From Idiomarina loihiensis (lineage in GTDB: Bacteria > Pseudomonadota > Gammaproteobacteria > Enterobacterales > Alteromonadaceae), in contig NZ_CP074112.1 of NCBI RefSeq assembly GCF_024584785.1, forward strand, positions 2,836,278 to 2,900,277: a stretch of 64,000 nt of DNA, read 5' to 3'. The notes under the pieces are model-generated. The model ran no database searches, was not told the origin of the DNA, and saw only the letters and a list, made by a program, of their open reading frames with translations. This document shows positions 30,163 through 39,768 of the stretch, piece by piece (the stretch's first letter is position 1; every line of letters begins with the position of its first letter). Both the position numbers and the translations under genes were made by a program.

Positions 30163-31229
30163 GATTTTTTTCCTCGAGGTGTTACGCGCGATGGCTTTTT
30201 CAGCGTCATCGACTCAATGATACGGTGAAAATTGTACATGCGCAGCGCATATAAATCACCTGTTTCTACGGCCTGTTGTAACGCACACTCAGGATCATCT
30301 AAGTGTTTGCAGTCACGAAATTTACAACGCCCTAAATAGGGTCGAAAATCTTTAAAGCACCAAGCCACGCGTTCGGGCTCTAAGTGCCAAAGGGCAAACT
30401 CCCGAATACCAGGCGAATCGATTAACACACCGCCATTGGGCAGCGGGTAACGCGTAGCAACCGTTGTGGTATGTTGACCTAAGCCAGAGTTATCTGAAAC
30501 GGCGCCTACTTCTGCGTCTATTTCGGGCAGTAATGCGTTAACAAGTGAGGACTTACCAACCCCAGATTGACCGACTACGATAGAGACATGGTCATCTAAC
30601 ACCTGTTGCAAACTGATCAGGCTAGCGGCTTGTTTGGCGCTTACTTGTAGTACCTGATAGCCAATCGCCTGATACATGGCCAGTGCAGATTGAATCTCAG
30701 CAGCTGCGTCGGCTTCAATGTCAGCTAATAAGTCAGCTTTATTGAGAATGATCACTGGGATGACTTCAATGTCCTCACAAGCGACTAAGTAGCGATCAAT
30801 GATTTGCGTTGAAAAAGCCGGCAATACGCTAGACACAATCAAAATCTGATCGACATTTGCGGCTACGGGCTTCAAGCCATCATAGTAATCAGGACGGCTT
30901 AGTAAGGAGCTGCGTGGCTGTACCGCCTCGATCACACCGACTACATCGTTGGTGCTCTGTTGCAAACGTCGCCATACCACCACATCACCACACACTAAGG
31001 AGTCTACCGAGCGGCGAATATGGCAACGTAGATCGGGCTCGGTGGGGGTGCAGATAATGGCCTGCTGGCCAAAGCGGCTAACCACAGTTCCTGCTTCAGG
31101 CGCTCCTAAACTAGAGGCATCTGTCTCTAATTCAGGCGTGGCTGGGGCTTCAGCTTGTTGCAGACGCTTTTGTTGATTGGCCTGCATCCGTCGTAGTTGA
31201 CCTTTATTGAGCTTGCGTTGTTTCGCCAT
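30159..31229 (-). CDS. rsgA: Ribosome small-subunit-dependent GTPase
   Basis: A 356-residue circularly permuted GTPase that assists late 30S maturation. Order of motifs: OB fold, G4 (ILNKADLL), G1 ([12 protein letters not shown]), G3 (DSPGI), then the zinc knuckle [14 protein letters not shown]. The basic N-terminus ([20 protein letters not shown]) fits RNA binding. It is divergent from orn, as in E. coli. Confidence 0.96.
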   Translation of the reverse strand: MAKQRKLNKGQLRRMQANQQKRLQQAEAPATPELETDASSLGAPEAGTVVSRFGQQAIICTPTEPDLRCHIRRSVDSLVCGDVVVWRRLQQSTNDVVGVIEAVQPRSSLLSRPDYYDGLKPVAANVDQILIVSSVLPAFSTQIIDRYLVACEDIEVIPVIILNKADLLADIEADAAAEIQSALAMYQAIGYQVLQVSAKQAASLISLQQVLDDHVSIVVGQSGVGKSSLVNALLPEIDAEVGAVSDNSGLGQHTTTVATRYPLPNGGVLIDSPGIREFALWHLEPERVAWCFKDFRPYLGRCKFRDCKHLDDPECALQQAVETGDLYALRMYNFHRIIESMTLKKPSRVTPRGKKS

Positions 31230-31323
31230 GTAAAATTAATTCCGCTAAACACTAGCCATAATCATACATTATTACGCACAATAGTGCTTTAAACTTCATC
31301 AGCATAGCCGTTAAGGAACTACT

Positions 31324-31872
31324 ATGAGCGCAGCCGCACGGTTGATTTGGATTGACCTCGAGATGACAGGGCTTGAGCCTGACCATGACCATATCATTGA
31401 AATCGCCACCATCATCACCGATTACCAGTTGAACGTACTGGCTGAAGGGCCCGTCTTAGCGGTGTATCAGCCGCCAGCTCATTTGGCCAAGATGGATGAT
31501 TGGAATGTGCGCACGCACACGGGTTCTGGTTTAGTGCAGCGAGTGCAAGAAAGCACCTTAGATGATGCTGCTGCCGAGCAGGCGACTATTGAGTTTCTAC
31601 AACAGTGGGTTACCCCTGGAACATCGCCCATGTGTGGTAATAGTATCGGTCAAGATCGCCGTTTTTTAGCGCGTCATATGCCTAAACTTGAGCAATTTTT
31701 TCATTATCGCAATTTAGATGTTAGTACGGTAAAGCAACTGGCGAAATACTGGGCGCCAGACGTGGCCGCTGGCTTAACGAAACAGGGCGCCCATACCGCT
31801 CTAGCCGATATTCGTGAATCGATAGAAGAGCTTAAATATTATCGTGAGCATTTTTTCAAATTACCCGAATAG
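31324..31872 (+). CDS. orn: Oligoribonuclease
   Basis: The 182-residue DEDDh 3'-5' exonuclease degrades 2-5 nt RNAs and pGpG. The DED residues lie in [18 protein letters not shown] and [11 protein letters not shown], and the His-Asp pair in [13 protein letters not shown]. Length equals E. coli Orn (181). It is followed by tRNA-Gly genes, as in E. coli where glyVXY follow orn. Confidence 0.97.
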   Translation: MSAAARLIWIDLEMTGLEPDHDHIIEIATIITDYQLNVLAEGPVLAVYQPPAHLAKMDDWNVRTHTGSGLVQRVQESTLDDAAAEQATIEFLQQWVTPGTSPMCGNSIGQDRRFLARHMPKLEQFFHYRNLDVSTVKQLAKYWAPDVAAGLTKQGAHTALADIRESIEELKYYREHFFKLPE

Positions 31873-31957
31873 CTCTGAATTGCGACTGGATTGTTGGTAA
31901 TTAGTACAACAATCGACGGAAATCCGCACAAAGCGTCATAAACATGCAAAAAAGGGG

Positions 31958-31985
31958 TTGACGAAAAAAGGCGAATCCGTAGAAT
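31958..31985 (+). promoter_or_regulatory. Promoter of the tRNA-Gly pair
   Basis: TTGACG (31958-31963) and TAGAAT (31980-31985) are 16 bp apart. They are followed by a GC-rich discriminator (ACGCCC), typical of stringently controlled stable-RNA promoters. The same pattern recurs at the right edge of the window. Confidence 0.75.
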
Positions 31986-32003
31986 ACGCCCTCGTTGACG
32001 ATT

Positions 32004-32079
32004 GCGAGAATAGCTCAGCTGGTAGAGCACAACCTTGCCAAGGTTGGGGTCGCGAGTTCGAATCTCGTTTCTCGCTCCA
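32004..32079 (+). tRNA. tRNA-Gly (anticodon GCC), first copy
   Basis: A 76-nt cloverleaf with encoded CCA. The acceptor GCGAGAA pairs with TTCTCGC, the D arm is GCTC...GAGC, the anticodon stem CAACC/GGTTG holds loop TTGCCAA with anticodon GCC, and the T arm is GCGAG-TTCGAAT-CTCGT. Confidence 0.98.
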
Positions 32080-32091
32080 ACGTCGACATCT

Positions 32092-32167
32092 GCGAGAATA
32101 GCTCAGCTGGTAGAGCACAACCTTGCCAAGGTTGGGGTCGCGAGTTCGAATCTCGTTTCTCGCTCCA
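32092..32167 (+). tRNA. tRNA-Gly (anticodon GCC), second copy
   Basis: Identical in all 76 bases to the first copy, 12 bp downstream, with encoded CCA. Both are transcribed from the promoter at 31958-31985. Confidence 0.98.
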
Positions 32168-32174
32168 AATTCCG

Positions 32175-32208
32175 AAAACCCGAAAGCTTCAGGCTCTCGG
32201 GTTTTTTT
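32175..32208 (+). terminator. Intrinsic terminator of the tRNA-Gly transcript
   Basis: AAAACCCGA (32175-32183) pairs with TCGGGTTTT (32197-32205), followed by further T to 32208. Confidence 0.88.
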
Positions 32209-32246
32209 GTGCCTGTTATTTAGCCTTTTTAATTTATAAACGCATA

Positions 32247-32264
32247 TATATGGAAATCCATATA
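32247..32264. promoter_or_regulatory. Operator candidate of the ars operon
   Basis: TATATGGAAATCCATATA is a perfect inverted repeat (8+2+8), 64 bp before the arsR start. A further CATATATG-like half-site lies at about 32290. A dyad in AT-rich DNA upstream of an ArsR-family gene fits autorepression released by arsenite, which is an inference. Confidence 0.55.
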
Positions 32265-32328
32265 CATCTTGCATTACATAAGGATTGCCATATATGATGA
32301 GCCTCATGAAGTTAACCATGAGGTAGCA

Positions 32329-33081
32329 ATGAAGGTCTTATTCCTATGTACTGCTAATTCTGCACGGTCATTGCTCGCGGAAGCCATTATGCGGCAATTT
32401 GCTGATCCTGAAGATGTGATTGCCAGCGCTGGCACGGCGCCTGCTCAGATCAATCCAGCCGTGATCTCAACCTTGTCCGCCATGAATATCGATACCAGCG
32501 GTTTACGTGCAAAACATCTGGATGAATTTGCAGATAGTCGTTTTGATTATGTGATTAGTTTATGTGATAGGGCACGACATGAGTGTCAAAGCGACTATTC
32601 AGGTAGTCAGTTCATTGCTTGGGATTTTCCTGATCCTGCCAGCAGTAACGATAGCCAAGCTTTTCAACGCACCGCGCAAGAGCTCAGTGAGCGGATTCGG
32701 ATGTTCTTGTTGATTCAACGCAAGCGAGCGGGACAAGCGCATTTATTTAATCGCCCCGAAGAACTTTTTAAGGTACTGGCGGATCCGTTACGACTCACCA
32801 TGATTTGCATACTCGTCAGTGGCACGGAGCGCTGTGTGTGCGACTTGGTAGAATTGACCGGAATGTCGCAGCCTAAGGTCTCTCGCCATTTAGCGCAATT
32901 ACGAGATTACGGTTTGTTGTTAGACCGTAAAGATCAGCGCTGGGTTTATTATCGCTTGAATCCGGCGCTGCCCGACTGGATGAAAAAAGTAATCGCTGCT
33001 ACTGCAGATTACAATCCACAGCTAGCAGTAGCCCAACATAGTGCGTGCGTTACTAACGCTACGCCAAAGGAGGAAGTATGA
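32329..33081 (+). CDS. arsR: Low-molecular-weight phosphatase (ArsC-like)-ArsR fusion repressor
   Basis: The 250-residue protein joins two domains. Residues ~1-135 are a low-molecular-weight phosphatase/arsenate-reductase fold with the CX5R loop in [10 protein letters not shown] and the acidic DFPDP motif. Residues ~140-250 are an ArsR winged helix ([33 protein letters not shown]) with the CVC metal-binding pair in [12 protein letters not shown], as in ArsR sensors of As(III). Such fusions occur upstream of gapdh-arsJ operons. The start at 32329 has GAGGTAG upstream; the 20 extra codons of the longer frame overlap the regulatory DNA. It overlaps the next gene by ATGA. Confidence 0.88.
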   Translation: MKVLFLCTANSARSLLAEAIMRQFADPEDVIASAGTAPAQINPAVISTLSAMNIDTSGLRAKHLDEFADSRFDYVISLCDRARHECQSDYSGSQFIAWDFPDPASSNDSQAFQRTAQELSERIRMFLLIQRKRAGQAHLFNRPEELFKVLADPLRLTMICILVSGTERCVCDLVELTGMSQPKVSRHLAQLRDYGLLLDRKDQRWVYYRLNPALPDWMKKVIAATADYNPQLAVAQHSACVTNATPKEEV

Positions 33082-34073
33082 CAGTAAAAGTAGGTATTAA
33101 CGGATTAGGACGAATTGGTCGCTTGGCCTTACGAATTGCCTGGCAAAATCCAGCCTTAGAAATTGTTCAAGTCAACGACCCTGGCGCTGCAGCAGAGACC
33201 TTTGCGCATTTGCTCAATTTTGATTCCGTACACGGCCGCTGGGAGCATGAAGCAAGTGCGGTGGATGGAAACTTACAGATTGGCGGCAACATCATCAAGT
33301 TTTCACAATACAAAACTATCGCAGAAAACGATTGGTCAGGTTGCGATATCGTGCTTGAAGCGTCCGGCAAAATGAAGACGGTAGCTGTGCTCAACGAATA
33401 CCTGCAGCAAGGCGTGAAGCGGGTGGTGGTGTCTGCACCAGTCAAAGAACCAGGTGCGTTAAATCTAGTGATGGGAGTTAATGACCATCTTTATGATGCT
33501 GCGAAACACCGGATTATTACCGCTGCATCCTGCACCACCAATTGTTTAGCGCCAGTGGTGAAAGTTCTGCAAGATAACATAGGTATCAAGCACGGCTCGA
33601 TCACCACGATTCATGATTTGACCAACACCCAGAGTATTCTAGATGCACCACATAAGGATTTACGTCGTGCACGTGCTTGTGGCATGAGCTTGATTCCAAC
33701 TTCGACCGGTTCGGCCACCGCGATAGTGGAAATTTTCCCCGAGCTGAAAGGTAAGCTTGATGGCCATGCGGTGCGAGTGCCATTGGCGAATGCCTCGCTA
33801 ACCGACTGTGTGTTTGAAGTGAATAGAGCAACCACAGTAGCAGAGGTGAATGGTTGGCTAAAAGAGGCTGCTGAGCATCAATTGCAGGGGATTTTAGGCT
33901 ACGAAGAACGGCCTTTAGTGTCCATTGATTACAAAACCGATCCACGCTCGAGCATTATTGATGCCCTATCAACCCAGGTTATTAATGGTACCCAAGTAAA
34001 AATTTACGCATGGTATGACAACGAATGGGGCTATGCCAACCGTACCGTTGAATTAATTGAGAAGGTGGCGTAA
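33078..34073 (+). CDS. gap: Glyceraldehyde-3-phosphate dehydrogenase of the ars operon
   Basis: The 331-residue GAPDH has the Rossmann start [15 protein letters not shown] and the catalytic SCTTNCLAP (Cys ~153). In ArsJ systems this enzyme uses arsenate in place of phosphate and makes 1-arseno-3-phosphoglycerate. It sits between arsR (ATGA overlap) and arsJ (no gap), so that role is more likely than housekeeping glycolysis. Confidence 0.92.
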   Translation: MTVKVGINGLGRIGRLALRIAWQNPALEIVQVNDPGAAAETFAHLLNFDSVHGRWEHEASAVDGNLQIGGNIIKFSQYKTIAENDWSGCDIVLEASGKMKTVAVLNEYLQQGVKRVVVSAPVKEPGALNLVMGVNDHLYDAAKHRIITAASCTTNCLAPVVKVLQDNIGIKHGSITTIHDLTNTQSILDAPHKDLRRARACGMSLIPTSTGSATAIVEIFPELKGKLDGHAVRVPLANASLTDCVFEVNRATTVAEVNGWLKEAAEHQLQGILGYEERPLVSIDYKTDPRSSIIDALSTQVINGTQVKIYAWYDNEWGYANRTVELIEKVA

Positions 34074-35285
34074 ATGCTGCAGCAGTTATCACCAGCTGTG
34101 CGTCAATACTTACTAGTCACGGGTAATTATTGGGCCTTTACTCTCACCGACGGTGCCTTGCGCATGCTGGTGGTGCTGCACTTTCATCAGTTGGGCTACA
34201 GTGCTTTAGCGGTAGCTATGCTGTTTGTTTTTTATGAGTTGTTTGGGGTGATTACCAATTTAGTTGGTGGTTGGTTGGGAGCCCGTTGGGGCTTGAATCG
34301 CACCATGAATATTGGTTTAGCTATTCAGCTGATAGCTTTAGCGATGCTGTTAGTGCCAAGCCACTGGCTCACAGTGCTCTGGGTCATGTTGGCGCAAGCC
34401 TTATCGGGCATCGCCAAAGATCTTAATAAAATGAGTGCTAAAAGTACCATCAAATTGCTGGTGCCAGACACCCAACAAGGCCAGTTGTATAAGTGGGTGG
34501 CGATATTAACAGGTTCTAAAAACGCCTTAAAAGGAGTCGGCTTTTTTGCCGGTGGGCTATTGCTCACTTTACTTGGCTTTCAAGGTGCCGTATTGGTGAT
34601 GTTGAGCATGCTAAGTGCGGTATGGTTAGCCAGTTTGTGGTTGTTGCGTAGCGATACCGGCAAAGCCACCTTTAAACCTAAATTCCGTGATTTACTCTCC
34701 AAGAGTAGACCCATCAATATTTTGGCTTTGGCAAGAATGTTGCTGTTTGGTGCTCGTGATGTTTGGTTTGTTGTGGCGTTGCCAGTCTATCTAGCTAGTC
34801 ATTTGCAATGGCAGCATTGGCAGGTAGGGAGTTTTCTCGCAGTTTGGGTTATAGGATATGGTCTAGTGCAAGCTAGCGCACCTCAGTTAACTGCAAAGTC
34901 AGCAGCTACGCCAACGCGACAAGCAATAGGTTGGGGCGCTGCATTAACGGTCAGTCCGCTGCTATTGGCTTTGGCTTTGTGGCTGCAACTGCCGTTAGCG
35001 ACCAGTATGATGCTGGGGTTAGGTCTCTTTGGTATCTTGTTTGCGGTGAACTCATCCATACACAGCTACCTTATCGTAGCCTTTGCTCGTAGCGATGGTG
35101 TTTCTTTGGATGTAGGTTTCTATTACATGGCCAATGCCATGGGGCGGTTATTAGGCACGCTACTGTCAGGTTGGGTTTACCAACAATGGGGATTTATCGC
35201 CTGTCTCATTATTTCCACGGTATTGTTGTTTGGCTCGACGCTAGTAGTCGCCAAATTACCTGCCTTATCAGGGCCGCAACAATAG
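34074..35285 (+). CDS. arsJ: Organoarsenical efflux MFS transporter
   Basis: A 403-residue major-facilitator protein with about 12 hydrophobic segments, matching ArsJ in length and in its opening (YLLVTGNYWAFTLTDGALRMLVVLHFHQLG region). ArsJ exports 1-arseno-3-phosphoglycerate, which breaks down outside to give arsenate. Its start immediately follows the GAPDH stop. The 3' end overlaps a convergent gene by 18 bp. Confidence 0.92.
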   Translation: MLQQLSPAVRQYLLVTGNYWAFTLTDGALRMLVVLHFHQLGYSALAVAMLFVFYELFGVITNLVGGWLGARWGLNRTMNIGLAIQLIALAMLLVPSHWLTVLWVMLAQALSGIAKDLNKMSAKSTIKLLVPDTQQGQLYKWVAILTGSKNALKGVGFFAGGLLLTLLGFQGAVLVMLSMLSAVWLASLWLLRSDTGKATFKPKFRDLLSKSRPINILALARMLLFGARDVWFVVALPVYLASHLQWQHWQVGSFLAVWVIGYGLVQASAPQLTAKSAATPTRQAIGWGAALTVSPLLLALALWLQLPLATSMMLGLGLFGILFAVNSSIHSYLIVAFARSDGVSLDVGFYYMANAMGRLLGTLLSGWVYQQWGFIACLIISTVLLFGSTLVVAKLPALSGPQQ

Positions 35286-35747
35286 TACCAACAACGGTTG
35301 TCGCCATGGTCGTAGCTCAACTTGGCGGGTGTCGAGTGCGACTGCGGTGACTAGAAACTCGGAGCCATGTCGTACAAACTCGCTGGTAAGTAAGTAGGCA
35401 TCGGTACCACTGACCTGTTCGAGTTGTTTAACATGATGGGCGTGGGTTGGGTTTTGCAGCCAAGCTTTGAGTTGAGCGGGAGTGGGTAAATACCCCTGCA
35501 GTTCAGCGCCAGGCAATTGACGAAAATCAAAAGCCGAGAGTAATTGAGGATCACCTTCGCAGTTATGACCTCGCACCTGTTGCCCATAGTAACATACTGG
35601 GATAGGGCCTGTAGATGCTGAGCTAGAGGGCGGTGAACTAGCCAGCTCGTTAGCCAGTACCTGCGGACTAAAACAAACCAGTAGCAGCCCAGCGCAGGCG
35701 CTAATAAAGTTGTTACTGGGCTGTTTAGCAGTTGCTGCTGAGGCCAT
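35268..35747 (-). CDS. Exported hypothetical protein
   Basis: I do not recognise this 159-residue protein. An N-terminal hydrophobic stretch (FISACAGLLLVCFSPQVLA, ~14-32) with VLA before the mature part suggests a signal peptide. The mature region contains VCYYGQQVRGHNCEGD, with two cysteines. The ATG at 35747 overlaps the DUF423 stop (TAATG) with AAGGAA upstream, so it is translationally coupled. The longer frame to 35801 would run inside DUF423. Confidence 0.6.
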   Translation of the reverse strand: MASAATAKQPSNNFISACAGLLLVCFSPQVLANELASSPPSSSASTGPIPVCYYGQQVRGHNCEGDPQLLSAFDFRQLPGAELQGYLPTPAQLKAWLQNPTHAHHVKQLEQVSGTDAYLLTSEFVRHGSEFLVTAVALDTRQVELRPWRQPLLVLLLRP

Positions 35748-36118
35748 TAAATTTCCTTCAGCATGGCCCAAAATAGCCAGATCCAGCCAACGATAAAACA
35801 TAAGCCACCCACGGGAGTTATCGGTCCAAAAAATTTATGACCTGTCAGTGCTAGCAAATATAAGCTACCCGAAAATAAAATAATTCCTGCTAATAACAGC
35901 CAACCGCCGGTGCGTAAACCACCTGAATTCGGATACGGAATCATCAACACAGCCACCATGAGTAATCCCAATGCGTGGTAGATTTGATATTGGACGCCAG
36001 TATTAAACACCGCTAGCATGTCTGCAGTTAACCATGTTTTTAGGCTATGTGCCCCAAATGCTCCAAGAATTACCCCAATAGCCATATTGATTGCACCGAG
36101 CATAACGAATAACTTCAT
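35747..36118 (-). CDS. DUF423 small membrane protein (YgdD-like)
   Basis: The 123-residue protein has four predicted transmembrane helices and the DUF423 pattern (IGVILGAFGAHSLK near the N-terminus, TGVQYQIYHALGLL, TPVGGLCFIVGW near the end). The function is unknown. I start at 36118 (MKLFVMLGAINMAIG); the frame is open to 36166 but would overlap the divergent gene. Confidence 0.88.
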   Translation of the reverse strand: MKLFVMLGAINMAIGVILGAFGAHSLKTWLTADMLAVFNTGVQYQIYHALGLLMVAVLMIPYPNSGGLRTGGWLLLAGIILFSGSLYLLALTGHKFFGPITPVGGLCFIVGWIWLFWAMLKEI

Positions 36119-36164
36119 AGCTATGAACCTTATCTTATTTTGATACTGCCCCAAAGGAGCCACC

Positions 36165-37448
36165 ATGTTGGTACAGAATGCCGCAGAAGCACTTGCTATT
36201 CTAGAGGATAACGATGTTATTTGGTGTCAATCTATGGCAGCAACCCCTTACAAATTGCTGCAAGGCCTAGCAGAGGTCGCGCTACATCGACAAAACTTAA
36301 CGTTACTGCAATTGCATACAGAACATAGTGAGATTCTTTCCGATCCTGCTTTAGTTGGCCATTTGCGCCAACGAGCCTTCTTTGTCGGTAAGTCTACTCG
36401 CGCTGCCGTGCAGCAAGGATTAGCCGACTATGTGCCGATGTTTTTATCTGAAATTCCTAAGTTATTTCGCTCGGGTGAGCAGCCCCTTGATGCCGTCTTG
36501 ATCCAGGTATCTCCACCTGATGCACATGGTTATTGTAGTTTGGGGATTTCAGTTGAAGCTACCCGCGCCGCGTTGCAGGTGGCGCGTAAAGTCATTGCTT
36601 GGGTGAACCCGCACATGCCACGTACCCACGGTGATTCTTTTATTTCGATTAATCAGATTGACCGTTATTTTGAATCTGCAGCGCCGATGCCAATCCATCA
36701 ACAACCGGCTCAGAATGCGGTGACGCAAAAAATCGGCGAGCGTGTAGCTGGGCTGATTAATGATGGCGATTGCCTGCAGATGGGGATCGGTGCTATTCCC
36801 GATGCAACCTTATCTTGCTTGGGCAATCACAAAGACTTAGGCATTCATACCGAGATGTTTTCTGATGGGGTATTGCCCTTGGTGGCAAGCGGCGTGATCA
36901 ATAACTCCCGTAAGCGCAAGCATCGTGGTCGTATCGTTACCACGTTCGCCATGGGGAGTCAGAAGCTGTACGATTTTGTGCATGATAATCCACAAGTTGC
37001 CTTTTTAGACGTTGAATATACCAACGATACCTCGGTGATTCGCCAGAATAAGCAAGTGATGGCGATTAATAGTGCCTTACAAATCGATCTCAGCGGCCAA
37101 GTGTGTGCTGACTCTATGGGAACTAGTATTTACTCAGGTGTGGGCGGGCAAATGGACTTTGTGCGAGGTGCTAGCCTGTCGGAAGGTGGTCGTTCAGTGA
37201 TTGCTCTTCCCGCGACCGCCTGCGGTGGCAAAGTATCAAGGATCAGTTCGTTGTTGAGTCCGGGCGCTGGCGTTGTTACGACGCGCGCTCACGTACATTA
37301 TGTCGTGACTGAATTTGGTGTGGCTAACTTACGTGCTAAGAGTTTATCTGAGCGTGCTAGTCAATTGATTAACATCGCGGCCCCTGAATTCCGTGAACAA
37401 TTAGCTAAGGCTGCATGGGATGATTGGGGTTTAAAGGTATCGATTTAA
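36165..37448 (+). CDS. Acetyl-CoA hydrolase / 4-hydroxybutyrate CoA-transferase family protein
   Basis: The 427-residue class I CoA-transferase has paired Rossmann-like domains. Visible family features are LQMGIGAIPDATL, the VEYTND segment carrying a conserved Glu, GVGGQMDFVRGASLSEGG and the C-terminal VVTEFGVANLRAKS. It moves CoA between acetyl-CoA and a carboxylate or hydrolyses acetyl-CoA; the substrate cannot be told. A strong AAAGGAG precedes the ATG. Confidence 0.88.
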   Translation: MLVQNAAEALAILEDNDVIWCQSMAATPYKLLQGLAEVALHRQNLTLLQLHTEHSEILSDPALVGHLRQRAFFVGKSTRAAVQQGLADYVPMFLSEIPKLFRSGEQPLDAVLIQVSPPDAHGYCSLGISVEATRAALQVARKVIAWVNPHMPRTHGDSFISINQIDRYFESAAPMPIHQQPAQNAVTQKIGERVAGLINDGDCLQMGIGAIPDATLSCLGNHKDLGIHTEMFSDGVLPLVASGVINNSRKRKHRGRIVTTFAMGSQKLYDFVHDNPQVAFLDVEYTNDTSVIRQNKQVMAINSALQIDLSGQVCADSMGTSIYSGVGGQMDFVRGASLSEGGRSVIALPATACGGKVSRISSLLSPGAGVVTTRAHVHYVVTEFGVANLRAKSLSERASQLINIAAPEFREQLAKAAWDDWGLKVSI

Positions 37449-37523
37449 TTTTTTGCGCAATGATAACGTTAGCTGCTGAGTTGATTATTCTCCGTGAAGT
37501 CGGCCGCCATCGAAGCTATAAGC

Positions 37524-37554
37524 GGAGTGCCTACTACTCTATTGTAGGTACTCC
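37524..37554. other. Hairpin between the CoA-transferase gene and nirS
   Basis: GGAGTGCCTAC pairs with GTAGGTACTCC (one G-T pair, 9-nt loop). No T-run follows on either side. It may be the 3' end of the upstream transcript or a binding site. Confidence 0.45.
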
Positions 37555-37582
37555 CATTAGCGCAATAACCTTACTCTCTTCA

Positions 37583-39766
<2,184 letters not shown>

Positions 39767-39768
39767 TA

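Noticed and set aside
31936..32319. A 127-codon open frame on the minus strand across the two tRNA-Gly genes.
   Set aside because: It is a translation of tRNA complement (the NEIRTRDPNLG / RDSNSRPQPW-type artefact) and overlaps a promoter, two tRNAs and a terminator.
32247..35800. The ars operon as a genomic island integrated at tRNA-Gly.
   Set aside because: I found no integrase and no repeat of the tRNA 3' end downstream of arsJ, so integration at the tRNA is not supported.
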